The notes under the pieces: model-generated
Seen by the model: the letters and a program-made list of their open reading frames with translations, nothing else
The model's database searches: none
Told to the model about the DNA's origin: nothing
In this document: positions 10,440 through 21,345 of the stretch, piece after piece
How positions within the stretch are numbered: position 1 is the first letter of the stretch
Layout of the letters: each line of letters opens with the position of its first letter
Source: Sphaerosporella brunnea
Lineage: Eukaryota; Ascomycota; Pezizomycetes; Pezizales; Pyronemataceae
Length of the DNA stretch: 64,000 nt
Assembly: GCA_008704415.1 (NCBI GenBank)
Contig: VXIS01000042.1
Coordinates: 124,001 to 188,000, forward strand
Direction: 5' to 3'
Translations under genes and position numbers: made by a program

Positions 10440-11385
10440 ATGGGTACGTTTTGACGGCGCTCTCTGCAAGTTGCGATATACGGCTCGATGGTGGTGGTGG
10501 TACGATCTCAAAACGCGGTTCGGAACGACGGCAGCTACAGGAAATGGGGGGGAAATGCTGGTGGATTGGTTTTGGTCCAGGTCTGGGAAATGGGCGTGGG
10601 ATTTGGTGGGATTGAGGCGTGGAATTGCTGCCGTCGTTCGCGAGCTCGACGAATCCGAAACACGCGATGATATTACTACTGCCACCACCGGAGCTGCCTC
10701 GACAACAACAACGAACATTCGGCTGATTGGGATATGTCGTATAGGTCGCCTCCACGAGTATCAGGTCATCGGCCGCAAGCTTCCTTCCGAGGCTGAGCCC
10801 ACCCCCAAGCTCTACCGGATGCGCCTCTTTGCCAACAACACCGTTGTTGCCAAGTCCCGCTTCTGGTACTTCTTGAAGAAGCTCCGCAAGGTCAAGAAGT
10901 CTGCCGGTGAGATCGTGTCGCTCAACGAGGTGTGTATCCCTTTAATTCGAAACCGCAGAGGAAGACCAGGACGGTGGCTGATGGATGTTCGCGTTTGATG
11001 TAGATTCACGAGAAGCACCCCACCAAGGTCAAGAACTTCGGTATCTGGATCCGTTACGACTCCCGTTCCGGTACCCACAACATGTACAAGGAATATCGTG
11101 AGATGTCGCGTGCCGAGGCCGTCGATGCCCTCTACCAGGACATGGCTGCCCGCCACCGTGCCCGCTTCAGGTCCATTCACGTAAGCTCGCCCGCGTCGAC
11201 GTGGTTATTATGCGGATGCTAACTGTCGTGAACAGGTCCTGAAGGTCACCGAGATTGAGAAGACTGCCGACATCCGTCGTCCCTACATCAAGCAGCTCCT
11301 CACCAAGAACCTCAAGTTCCCTCTTCCCCACCGCGTCCCCCGCACCAAGAAGGTGTTCGCTGCCAGACGGCCAAGCACTTTCTAG
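10440..11385 (+). CDS. RPL20: 60S ribosomal protein eL20 (L18a/L20)
   Basis: Four coding exons: 10440-10443 (ATGG only), 10745-10929, 11004-11180 and 11236-11385; introns of 301, 74 and 55 nt; 171 aa. The protein [68 protein letters not shown] and the C-terminal RPSTF are typical of eL20. It is a structural protein of the large ribosomal subunit. The start is fixed by the four-base first exon, which restores the family's MGRLHEYQV beginning. The long first intron is usual for fungal ribosomal protein genes and may hold regulatory sequence. Confidence 0.95.
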
Positions 11386-11930
11386 GCTGTCTGTTGAAGG
11401 GGTTGTCTTTTCAGTTTTCAGGGTGGGCTGCTCTGGGAGTTCGGTGGGCTTTCTAGTTTCGCGCGGAATGGTTCTATTTACAGTCGGAATCATAAAATAA
11501 AAGCACGGATCTCGGGAAAGCAAAAATTGGGTTCGCACGGTGTTTTATTTTCTCTTCCTGTCGTCCTTCCTGGCAAGCTCTGTATGAAATGAATACAGTG
11601 AAACAAACAACTACGGTCCATGTGATTGTGCTTGTTCAATTAAGCTGTCTGCTTATACGGTTCTAGTGAATATAATAACATGAACCGATGGGCCCCACCG
11701 CATCCATCTGATCGCAGATCGGGAGTACCAACAACGGCTCATGAAGCCATATCTAGAAGGGCCCATAACGTTTCACACGATAGCACTTGCCCATTCAGTG
11801 AGGCTTTTCATCCAACATTCTATTCCACCCCCGTTTGTACCCCCCAGAATGTCATATATCCGCCGTCGCCGCCACCACCGACTCTTTTTTCTTCTTCTCC
11901 CTTGCTCATCACAGAACACAACGAATCCAA
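11386..11930. other. Intergenic region after eL20
   Basis: 3' UTR of eL20 (an AATAAAA-type signal near 11495) and the upstream region of a small gene. Nothing else recognised. Confidence 0.45.
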
Positions 11931-12122
11931 ATGCCAAAAGCAGGCGACTACATCCCCTCGCGCGCGCAAAAAGTAGCGATAGTAGAGCTGCGACTGCAAG
12001 GGGCGTCGTGGGACGAGATCCGGCGGCGCACAGACGGGGTGCCGGAGTATGCGGCGCAGGAAGTGTTTGAGTTTTATCAGCACACGGGATTGTACTGGGC
12101 GGACGCAAGTCGGATGATGTAG
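11931..12122 (+). CDS. Small helical (HTH-like) hypothetical protein
   Basis: Uninterrupted 63-aa frame from an ATG at 11931 (context CAAATGCC) to TAG. IPSRAQKVAIVELRLQGASW, followed by DEIRRRTDG and PEYAAQEVFEFYQHTG, has the rhythm of a helix-turn-helix like the N-terminal domain of Tc1/mariner or homeodomain-like transposases. No other transposase part is nearby. It may be an independent small protein or a domesticated HTH remnant; I do not recognise a family. It is followed by a poly-A run (12187-12207) that could mark the 3' end. Confidence 0.45.
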   Translation: MPKAGDYIPSRAQKVAIVELRLQGASWDEIRRRTDGVPEYAAQEVFEFYQHTGLYWADASRMM

Positions 12123-12353
12123 GTTGGGCTGGATTGGGAGAATTACCATTTATTACAAATTTTGTAAAGAGAAGAGAAAACGAACAAAAAAAAAAAAAAA
12201 AAAAAAAGTAAAAAAGTAAAAAGGGAAAAAAGGAAAAAAGAGAAAGGAAGAACTCCGCTGCGCCCCCATTGTAGATTGAGCCATTCCATATTTTGAAATA
12301 TCGTCTTGTGCTCTGCTCCCTCCTCCACATGTACACTACTCGGGCGCCACGGT

Positions 12354-13553
12354 CTAAGTCCTCACAAACGTCGCGTCGATCTGCTTCACCCTCGGCAGCG
12401 CCAGCTTGACCTTGTTCCTATACGTAGCGCCCGCATCTCGCTGCAGCGGGTTCCCCTCCAGATAAACAGTTTCCAAGTTCTCCTTATCAGCCAGCTGGTC
12501 CTCGACCTCCTGGAAGCTGGTGAGCTTGTTGCTGCTGGCCCAGAGCTCCTCCAGCAGCGGCACCTTCTCGAGGCCGGACAGGTGCTCGATCGTGTTGTTG
12601 CTGACGTCGAGGACGCGGAGCTTAGGGTTCGAGTCCAGGCCGCTGATCGAGGTGAGCGCGTTGTGTGAGATGTAGAGTTCTTCCAGTGCGCCGAGAGAGG
12701 AGAGGCCTTTGATTTCGGTAAGACGGTTGGATTGGATCGAAAGGATCTTGAGGTTTGTGAGGGAATCCAAGTTCTATTATGCAGCGCCATTAGCCCCGCT
12801 TTCTCCTCTCCCCACATGTTCGGACGAAAAATCATACCTTCAACTCGGTGATTTTATTTTTCCCCAGCCACAACTGTTCCAGACTTTTCAACGAGTCCAA
12901 GCCCTCGATTTCACGGATGCGGTTTGCGCCCAGCTCCAGGTTCGTCAGCTTATTGAAGCCGTCAAGACCCTCGATGCGGCTGATGCGGTTCTGCACGAAG
13001 TAAAGGTTCTGCAGGCCCTTGAGCGTGTCTAGCCGCTTGATGTGCTTGATGCTATTGAAGCTCAGGTCCAGTGACGTGAGCCCCGTCAGCTCCTCCACGC
13101 CGTTGATGTGCCCGATCGAGTTGTCGTACAAGTCCAGCTCCGTTAAAGTTGCAGCCAGCGCGTTCAGGCCGTCGATCTTGCTAATGCAGTTCTGGCGGAG
13201 ACATAGTTTCTGTTCTCCCGCTTTGTTAGCGCACCGAGAAGCTGTGAGGGGGAGGGAGAGGGGGGTGGTACGGTGACTTTGCGGAAACGCTCCAGACGCA
13301 AAGCGCTGATGCTGCGAATCCGCAGGTGGATAAGATCTAGCTCCTCCATGTCCGCCGGGTAGTCATCCAGCAGGTCTTCGTCGTCATCGATTACTTCTAC
13401 TGACGGTCCTGCGTCTTCCCCGCCACTATGCTCGTCGTCCGAGTGCTGCTGCTTTACGATTGCCGTACGGGCTGCGCCGTTGGGTTTGGTGGGTTCTTCT
13501 GAGGTGGTGGTGGTGGTGGGGGAGGGTTCCGGCGCGGTGGTGAGGTCGCTCAT
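12354..13553 (-). CDS. SDS22: Protein phosphatase 1 regulatory subunit Sds22
   Basis: Complement of exons 13272-13553, 12838-13209 and 12354-12773; introns of 62 and 64 nt; 357 aa. After an acidic disordered N-terminus (VEVIDDDEDLLDDYP) comes a solenoid of roughly eleven SDS22-type leucine-rich repeats of 22 residues, for example LTSLDLSFNSIKHIKRLDTL and LTNLELGANRIREIEGLDSL. A C-terminal cap (LETVYLEGNPLQ, then YRNKVKLALPRVKQIDATFV) closes it. Known role: binds the catalytic subunit of PP1 (Glc7/Dis2) in the nucleus, influencing its biogenesis and mitotic function. The ATG at 13553 gives the usual family length. Confidence 0.93.
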
Positions 13554-14012
13554 GATGTTATTATCTATGCTGGAATTTGTGGTAGGAGTTGGGAGGGGGG
13601 GTTTGGTTTTGGTGGGTTGTGGTATAGGTAAGGTGGCAGTGGTGGTGATGTTGGATCAGAAGAGTGGGGCTTGCTTCTTTCCTCACCTGCGTTGTTTCTG
13701 TAAATGAAGAAATTCATTCATGCATGAACCCACTCCCTCGATGAGGTCATGATCCTATACTTCTTCGATACGAGCACACAACACATCACACGAGCCAAGG
13801 GAAACGCAATGAATACGATGATGCTGATGCCTAGCCCATGATGTCGCGACGCCGACGCTTCGCTTTTCTCCAGCTAAACCATCCCGCAGAGCCGCAAGCG
13901 AACTTTCGCTCGGGAATAAACGTCACGTGATTGGTTTCCACGGAAAGCGGATGATGCAAGATATGATGGATGCAGGTCAAACTCTACGAGTCAAATGCGT
14001 TGACCTCCAACG

Positions 14013-14048
<36 letters not shown>

Positions 14049-14285
14049 CACTGCAAGCGGTTATCTCTCACGTACGCCTGCAGATATCAAGCATTCTACA
14101 TGCACAGCACTCTATGGATATAAGCTGCTTTAGTACACGAAGATAAGCCGATACCGTAGAGTAGAGAGAGTGAGTGTGTGCAGCAACTGAACAGCAATGC
14201 TCCCCCATGAGATGAACTGGTGATGATGCCTGCATTCAACCTCAGTCTATCTAATGCCATTAGAAGAGAAAAACTGCCTGCTAAT
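13554..14285. other. Intergenic region with long poly-A tract
   Basis: SDS22 promoter on the left and the 3' end of the CTNNBL1 gene on the right. An uninterrupted A-run of about 30 lies at 14016-14045. No gene seen. Confidence 0.5.
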
Positions 14286-16464
14286 TTATACAAAGTCGAT
14301 AAGCGTTGTTAACATGTCCTTGGTCTCTTGCTGGTCGCTATCGAGCGACCCCTCACCCATCAGAGCAATGGATTCTGCCCACCTGGTCAGTCATCCGGTA
14401 TCCTATGCACAAAAAGATGCGAGAATTGCTCACCTCGTAGCGTCGCACGTATGCTCTCCGTGCCCAGCTTCTGTCCCTCTAATAGGCTGGCGATCCTCCT
14501 CTGCGCTCCACTGTCCTCGGCGCACAGCCAAGCAAGGATCAGATCTGTCATCTGGATCCCAAACAAACCCGCATCCAAACGTCTGGACAGCCACTCCTCC
14601 GTCATCTCCTCTCTCCCATTCTTGTCTAGCCTCTTCTTCTGCTCCTCAATTTCCATCTCAACTTTCCCTAGCCTTACAGCATAGTCCTGTCGGATCTGAA
14701 GAAGTCGAGCTATCTTGGCGTAGTCGCTCTCGACGAATTTTGCCAGCGTCCGAAGCCTTTCTGGAGAGTCGGCTGGCAGTAGGCGAAGCATGCTGGCGAA
14801 GATTCCGAGTAGATGTTCAGTTGTTCGAGAGTCTTGCTGTAATACCCATGTTGTGTGAGTCGCATGTCCATCCCCGCATAGGTTATGAAGTGTCACCGTA
14901 CCTTCTTCATGAACATGCCAAACAGAGTTTTCAGTCCTGCGGCTTCAACTACCCTGATTGCCACCTCCGCGTGCTGTATTGAACTAATGGCGTGATCGAG
15001 CAATCGGAGTGCCCGGGGCTTGCTCATCTTCCCTTCCCGCAGCATGATGAGTGCCAACTCCACCCCCTCGGCTTGCACAAACTTCTGCTTGCCCTCAACC
15101 TCGTCGACTACACATGTCAGACAGTCGAACACGTTCTCGACAAACTCTTCCTCCTCGCCGCCTTTGACAGGATCTCGTTTCCGGTACGGGGAGAGTAGTT
15201 GGAGGAACAGGTCAACTCCATCGAGCTCCGCCAGCCGTATCCGGTTTGCAGAAGCACTCTGTAGTAGGATGGCGAGAAGCTCCGCCGCGTATTGTTTGTT
15301 CTGGGATAAAGGTGACTCGCGAACTTGAATGCGCTTCAGCAACCACGGGAAGATATCCGTTTCCTTCACCATAGTTTCCGCCAGGGAAGGTTGAGAGGCT
15401 AGATTCTCGAACACACCTAGAGACACCAGGGGTCAGTGATGGATTTGCTTCCGGGAGCCATCTTGTACATACTGAGTGTGTGATACACTCCACTGCGATC
15501 ACTCTCGCTGCTTTCATTCAGCCGTGATAGGTTCTGCGACAACATCTCCAGTAGTGACTCTTCAACCATCCCATCCACCAATGCATTCCACTGCTCGGGC
15601 TCCGCCTCCACCTCATCGTCCGTCAGCTCGCTGATAACCTCGACCACGTCGATGGCGATATCCGTGTTTTCATGCGCGAGCAAGCGCACCAGTGACCCCA
15701 ATGTTCCTAGCTTCCGGAATTCGCCAAAAAGCTCCGGGTGCTCCGACAATATCGAAAAAGTCTTGATTTCGGTATCCAATTCCTCCTCGCTAGCCATGAA
15801 CCTAACACAAGCCGGTCAGAGGTTGATTCGCCCAAGCGCGGTCGAGCCGTAGCAATCGCGAGGTGTGTATATGTAACGTACTTGTGTGGCTCGTCCTCGA
15901 ACTTCCCTCGCATCTCCGCATTCTTGTTTATCAGCTTCTCGAATCCTAGCGACTTTTTCCGCAGCCATGCCGCATCAATCTTTTCAAGCGCCCCGATATC
16001 CTTTTCTTGCGCTTCCATGAAATCTAAAATCTCTGCCTGTTGCTCGTTCACTCCACCTCCGAAGAACCTTCCGCCCTCCTCATCCTCCGCCGGCGCGTCG
16101 AAAAAGTCGGTTGGTAGCGAACTCGCCGAAGGCGCAGCACCGTCAGCGTCCTCGTCGTCGGTAACGTGCGCGGCTTTAGATCCACTCTCATCAATACGGG
16201 CGGTCTTGTAGGTGGCGACTAAGAAGCGTGGCGCGCGTCAGTAAGGTAGAGCTCGACTTGCCTCCCGTCGGGTTGGGGAAGCGCAACGGGAGTGCGCGGT
16301 ACCTGGATCGTGAGCAGGGGCAAGCTTGCGCTTTTTGGAAGAATTTGAAGACGACGAGCCTGGGAGTGCGGGCTTCTGTATCGTGGTTCGCCTCGCGTCA
16401 GTAGTGCTCCCGTCAAGGTCGTTGAAAAAGCACGCACTTTGAATAAGTTGTCTATATCCGTCAT
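14286..16464 (-). CDS. Beta-catenin-like protein 1 (CTNNBL1) homologue
   Basis: Complement of seven exons: 16438-16464, 16303-16375, 15882-16218, 15473-15801, 14902-15416, 14434-14836 and 14286-14374; all phases agree; 590 aa. The start MTDIDNLFK is followed by a Ser-rich basic segment with SSKKRKLAP, a likely nuclear localisation signal. The armadillo-like core then follows: FDAPAEDEEGGRFFGGGV, EQWNALVDGMVEES, VYHTLSVFENLA, SQNKQYAAELLAILLQ, VFDCLTCVVDE and LRLLDHAISSI. These match the CTNNBL1 (NAP) family. Known role in animals and fission yeast: association with the Prp19 complex of the spliceosome. The terminal exon (ESIALMGEGSL to TLIDFV) was placed by phase and has the weakest support. 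Length is close to that of animal homologues. Confidence 0.88.
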
Positions 16465-17243
16465 TATGGTGGTTAGGCTGATTGGTTCAATTAGTGGTGA
16501 TTGCGGCGGTCGAGAAGTGAATGATAGGACAAGTTTGGGTGTGTGTGTGGGGGGTTGTCGGCTGAACGAGTGGATGGTGAAGGAGAGGGAGAGAGTATCT
16601 ACGCGAATTGCGGTGGTGGTTGTCGTTGGCGGGCGTGCAAACAAGGCTCACACCTCGGCAGTGGAGAACAGCTCCGGCGGAAACACCCTTCCCCGATCAC
16701 AACTCAGAAAACCCGCAAAATAAAATACGAAAACAATCCAAAGCACGCACATGCAGCAAGCAGCGGCATAGATTCCGCTGCAAAGAACGATATCCCGAGA
16801 AAGTGCCAGAAAATAGCAATATTGAAACGAAAGACGTGGGCGTTTCCTACTCGAGAACCATCTGGCCCGCAAGCTTCTCGATATATCCAGACGCCCTAGA
16901 AACGTCCAAGAAAGAGATCGACCTTTCAAGCTCCCCACGGAAGGCCTTGTAAACATCTGCGGGAGACGTCACGCCCAACTGCGCCATTCAGCCGTAGAAA
17001 TAAATCGGCGCCGTTGGTATAGTCCATGGCCAGTCGTTATGTACCTGCTTGTCCTATGACCGGCGGACCGGAGTTCTCGGTTCTGTTGAACTGCGGCCAT
17101 GTTTTCCACCTACACTTCCTCACCTTGCACGACGCAGCAGCCCTATTCGCCCTTCGAAGCTGAGCCCTCTGTGTATGCTTGCCTCGGTTCTCGAGTGAAA
17201 TCCGAGATCCAGTCCTTCATGTGGACATGTCTCCGCTCTTCAG
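16465..17243. other. Intergenic region upstream of CTNNBL1 homologue
   Basis: Promoter side of the CTNNBL1 gene. Apart from the small open frame listed at 16847-16987, nothing is recognised before the inverted-repeat element at 17244. Confidence 0.4.
16847..16987 (-). CDS. Possible 46-aa protein or last exon
   Basis: Short frame starting at the ATG at 16987. The composition is protein-like: MAQLGVTSPADVYKAFRG, then LDVSRASGYIEKLAGQ. I do not recognise a family. It could be the terminal exon of a gene whose upstream exons I could not phase, or a chance frame; a nearby upstream frame starting with MAAVQQNREL (about 17098) did not join in phase by any good splice pair. Confidence 0.25.
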   Translation of the reverse strand: MAQLGVTSPADVYKAFRGELERSISFLDVSRASGYIEKLAGQMVLE

Positions 17244-17602
17244 TGGGGGCCTTCCCGTCGCTCTATAAGGCCAATAGAACGGTGGTTTCAGGTTCTTTAG
17301 GCATACAACCGGGGTGTCTATGTAGGCCGGATAGAAAAATAGAACGGCCCAATAGAAAGGCCCGCCCTTTCTATCGAAGAGAGCTATCCAGCGTGAATAG
17401 AAAGAAAAGTTTTATATAAAGAACAGTAGCCCGGAAACCTGGTCTGGTGCAGATTTTGTCCGCTAGCCCAGCCTCATACCCCTCCCCCCGACATCTCCTC
17501 CATAGAATTGACGAAAGTGGCGGGAAGTGGGTACTTCTATTGGCGTTCTATTGCTATAACCGGGCGATCTATCGGCCTTATAGAGCGACGGGAAGGCCCC
17601 CA
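17244..17602. mobile_element. MITE-like inverted-repeat element, 359 bp
   Basis: The left end TGGGGGCCTTCCCGTCGCTC (17244 on) is repeated as reverse complement at the right end (GAGCGACGGGAAGGCCCCCA, ending 17602); with TATAAGGCC the perfect inverted repeat is 29 bp and then continues with mismatches. No open frame for a transposase lies inside. The interior holds many copies of an ATAGAA motif in both orientations, like subterminal repeats. No convincing target-site duplication is visible at these borders, so exact ends and superfamily are unsettled. Confidence 0.7.
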
Positions 17603-18088
17603 GTGGAACCTGCATGCATGATCCTATTTTTCTGTGCAACAAACATAACGCCCGCTATGCACCCATACAATCCCAGATGCAATTCGGCCGTGTTTTCTCC
17701 ACGGATCCCAAAAGAACTCCTCAACTCGGAATAGAAAGGTATAGGTGAGCCAAAATCCTTGCTCCGGAGTGAGAAAACAAAGATTAACTGCCCAAGGTCT
17801 TAATATCATGCGGATCGTTAGATTATCTTGCTCAGCGTATACGACACCAGGATGGTCAACGTCAGGAGCACTTTTAACGTCAGTTTCAGCCATGATGCAT
17901 GTCAATCTCGCGAGAAGTTCGGAAAGATTGTATGGAAAACTTGAAACTGCAACGCCTAATCCCTGCGAATTCACGAAACTGCCAAAGGCGGAAGAATTTT
18001 CTACTCACTGGTGCTGTATTGAGCCAACAACATTCTACCGGCAGAACTATGTCAACAATACCCATGACATCTGGAACAGCATGGAGGC
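17603..18088. other. Region between inverted-repeat element and transporter gene
   Basis: No gene recognised. Directly after the transporter's stop codon (below 18089 on the minus strand) the same frame continues with a hydrophobic stretch resembling a further transporter helix (see the transporter entry). Confidence 0.4.
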
Positions 18089-19794
18089 TCACGCTGAAAG
18101 TGCCGACATCTCAACGCTTCCCTGGGCTGCGTGCATGTTTGTGAGATATACCTGCAAAGTAGCACTGGGGACTGCATCGGCATTGTCGGCAACCAAAGAA
18201 TTGACCGAGATAGAGTACGTACGTACCTCCAGCACACATGATCATCATGAACTGCAGCATCTTGTCGTTGGGATCCATCAGACCAGTCTGAAGCATTACC
18301 TTCTTTGTCCAAACGATACCGATGATCGGGCCTTGTGGGATCAGAAAACTAATCCCCTTCATCGGAGTGTGGAATAATACCAACAACCAGCTTCAAAAAG
18401 GCCATGCTGGCAGCGGACTTCCAGAAACCTTCCGGCAGGCCCTTCACCTGCATTCTGGACAAAGCCGTTCCGAGAAGGATCAATCCAATTACAGGCACTG
18501 CGCCGCCGCCAAACCCACAGATATCCATGACAAAGTCCAACGGCGGTTTGTCATCTGGGGCAGCCGGCATGTTGAATTGTGGGTCCTGAATAAACAACGA
18601 CTTCAACTTCGGAATGTTTGCCACTATTAAACCCACAATCAGAGCCAGCGAAGGCGGGGAAAAAACCGGTGCTAAGTACGACTTCCACGCCCGTTTCATC
18701 AAGCACCGCCTTTCCGAAATTCCTTCCTTGAGGGACGGGGTCATGGTCACTGAGTTTGTCGCAGTCTGCAGTCGCGATCCCAGGTCTTCCTCAATTATGT
18801 CACCAGTTTCCCCATCCTGGTGCTTCGGAGTTGGTTCCAATGCAGGCTGTCTTACAGAATCGTTCTGGCTGATTGGGTTCACAGACAGTGATTCGGGTGG
18901 TGGTGGCCTGGAACGGAAGAGGGCCATGGCCTTGGACTTCAGCTTTCTTGTTCCCTTTTCTGCATCCGACGCCTCATCTCTCACTTGGAAATCGCGTTTG
19001 ACCAATTGCACACCTAAAGGATTTCTTAATCTTCCTGCGGTCATGGAGAATAGGGAAATTGCTCACCGCCGAGACTAAACCTACAATACCTGTCACTATG
19101 GCCCACATCAATAGCGAATATCAACTCACATGGCCAAAGCCTGCACCACCATAAATATGGATGCATACGCTACCCCTCGTGCAATCTGCAAAAAGGGTCA
19201 GGATCATTGAGTCCACCAAAGTGCTCCACACTTACATCACCATTCCCGTTAAAAGGCGCACTCTTTGCAATCGTCAAGACGAAGGCAATCGGCAGGTCGC
19301 CCCAGTTGCTACAACTTCCTAATTCGCGAAGACCGTTAGCTAATCTATTTCAGATCTCACGAAAGGTCGGAGCACTTGCCGGTCATCAATACGCCGCTCC
19401 TCCACGTCTTTGGCAATGGCATCAACCACCGCACCAAGAAGCCAAAACACAATCCCATGGTCATGTAGGTCACTGCTGTGATCACGAGTGCACCCAAAGA
19501 CTGCATATTCGAAGCATCGAATGACTCCGTGACCGAAGAGAAGATGAGCATTGGCAGCAGCAGATTGAGAATCAACCCAGCATTCGCCTTTGTGGCCTCC
19601 GGGGACAAGATGCCTACATCACCACCATGAGTGCACACTCGCACAGTGCGGGCTTCAGTACATACCCTTTTTACACAACACCATCCCACCGATTGCGATG
19701 GCGGCCATCTTAACAATCGGCTTGAATGCGATGAAGATAACTTTCGCAACATCAACCTAAGCACAGTTCACATCAGACAGAGAGCACGCACCAT
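18089..19794 (-). CDS. Auxin efflux carrier (PIN-like) family transporter
   Basis: Complement of nine exons: 19792-19794, 19666-19756, 19380-19613, 19236-19318, 19130-19185, 19067-19089, 18381-19034, 18227-18331 and 18089-18171; all phases agree; 443 aa. The first coding exon is only ATG. VAKVIFIAFKPIVKM, GILSPEATKANAGLILNLLL and SNWGDLPIAFVLTIAKSAPF are the N-terminal transmembrane block. A long hydrophilic loop (Ser/Pro/Glu-rich) occupies the middle, and LALIVGLIVANIPKLKSLF, FGGGAVPVIGLILLGTALSR and LKLVVGPIIGIVWTKKV the C-terminal block, as in fungal members of the auxin efflux/bile-acid transporter fold. Substrate unknown. Odd points: introns of 35, 40 and 32 nt, one GC-AG intron (19319-19379), and a TGA at 18089 after VYLTNMHAAQGSVEMSALSA. 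Family members continue for another helix, and a degraded-looking ASMLFQMSWVLL follows in frame, so the gene may be truncated. Confidence 0.72.
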
Positions 19795-21345
19795 CGCCGA
19801 TTCCTGGACGACCTCCAGACATTTCGATTTTCCGGTTGTTATGCTTTTTTCAACAACCTATGGGCGGTCATCGAGTTATTAAACGAATCTTCCATTTAGG
19901 TAACGCCCATTAGTTCGTTTGTTTTTTTCTGCTGGCTTGCGCTTGCACAAGTGTAGATAGTCCTGCCGGCAAACGAATCCAACAAAGGCCCATCCGGACT
20001 TTTCTGGCGAGTGAGCAGCTGCCGGTCGGGGACGATCATCGCCTTGAATAAGCATAATCCAAGCTTGCGGTTATCACGGCTTGGAGCCGAGTAACCGACG
20101 CAAATCAAATCCCATTCTTCCGGAAATCGAGCGTTCTGGCTCCATGATACTGGCTCCGCACGACGGGCCGCAGTGTTCCGGTTGACGTTTTCAGATAGAA
20201 AAAAAAGCAAGTTGATGTGGTGAGTGATGGACTGTGCTTGGCTTTTCGAAGCACTATCAGCTGCTCTGCAGATGGAAAGAATCAGAAATTTCAGAACTGC
20301 AGTAGTGTACAGGATTGGGAACCTCAAGCGAGCATCTCGATCTTGCTACAAGGTGCATATGGAGCAAAAATGTGTTACAAACTTCTGATCGCAGGCGAGT
20401 CTTGTAATTGATGCTTATCACTCACTGAATGGGGGAGATGTGTGGATAACTGCCGCGTCTCGATGAACGCTGTAAGAGGAACACTTTCGTTGGGGACTTA
20501 ACCATGTGATGTGCAGTGAAGAGAAATGGATCCTAAGTCGGACCCGGACTCGAGCGGGTGCCAGCCTATGAAGGGGGCGTTCTACAGAACCACACAGTCA
20601 TCTTCAAACAGGATACTAGATGTCAAATAATCTTGAGCATGCATGTCTAATGATCTCGAACATGTCTAATAACGCTGTCCTATTGCATCCCCTCCACCAG
20701 AAATTCGAAACCAGAAACCTCCCTCATGATCACGGCGCGGCGACCAGAAGCCTATACCGCTTCTTCATAGCGGAATGGAGTAATCGGGATACAGGTATCT
20801 GTGATCCAAGTCTAAGTGTCTAAGATTTAAAAAGATATCTGAGAAGCTGAAACAAAATACTGCGAGAGAATCACCGGGCAGCACTCGTGGACACACTCGC
20901 GTTTGCGTCATCAATTGCCCTGAAAGATGAAACGATAGAGTCTGGTTGCAACAAGATTGCTTGACCTTACTCGGGCATTTCTTCTTGCATACAAATTTGT
21001 ACAAGAGCTCATTCAGGGGGAAGAAAATTTGATTTCGAGTCCTGCAACAACCCAAGAGGTTGAGGTGTTTTTTTTTCTGGAAGTTCGATCAGGAAATCTA
21101 CACTATTAGTGGTGTCAGTTTGAAAGGGTTCCTTGAAATTCCTTCATTTGGTTGATGATCTCAAGTGCGGCTCTAGGAAATTTTATGTCGATGTGGCCTT
21201 TGCTACCGGCGCCAAAGCTTCGGTGTTGCCACCAGCTCCTTCAACACCAACGCCCTTTACAACAACAACAACACCACCGATCGCCTTCGTTTTATTCACA
21301 CCCGTTCATTTGATTTAGCGAAACCTTCCTTCTACAACTAACAAC
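19795..21345. other. Intergenic region, no gene recognised
   Basis: About 1.5 kb between the transporter and SEC61 beta genes. Open frames are short and not protein-like. The last 250 bp hold pyrimidine-rich and CAA-repeat sequence typical of a fungal leader. Confidence 0.45.

Noticed and set aside
14254..14982. 242-aa plus-strand open frame
   Set aside because: Antisense to the CTNNBL1 homologue exons, whose protein similarity and phases are convincing.
17624..17974. 116-aa minus-strand frame downstream of the transporter
   Set aside because: No continuation of the transporter family in this frame, and it runs into the inverted-repeat element's flank; considered chance.
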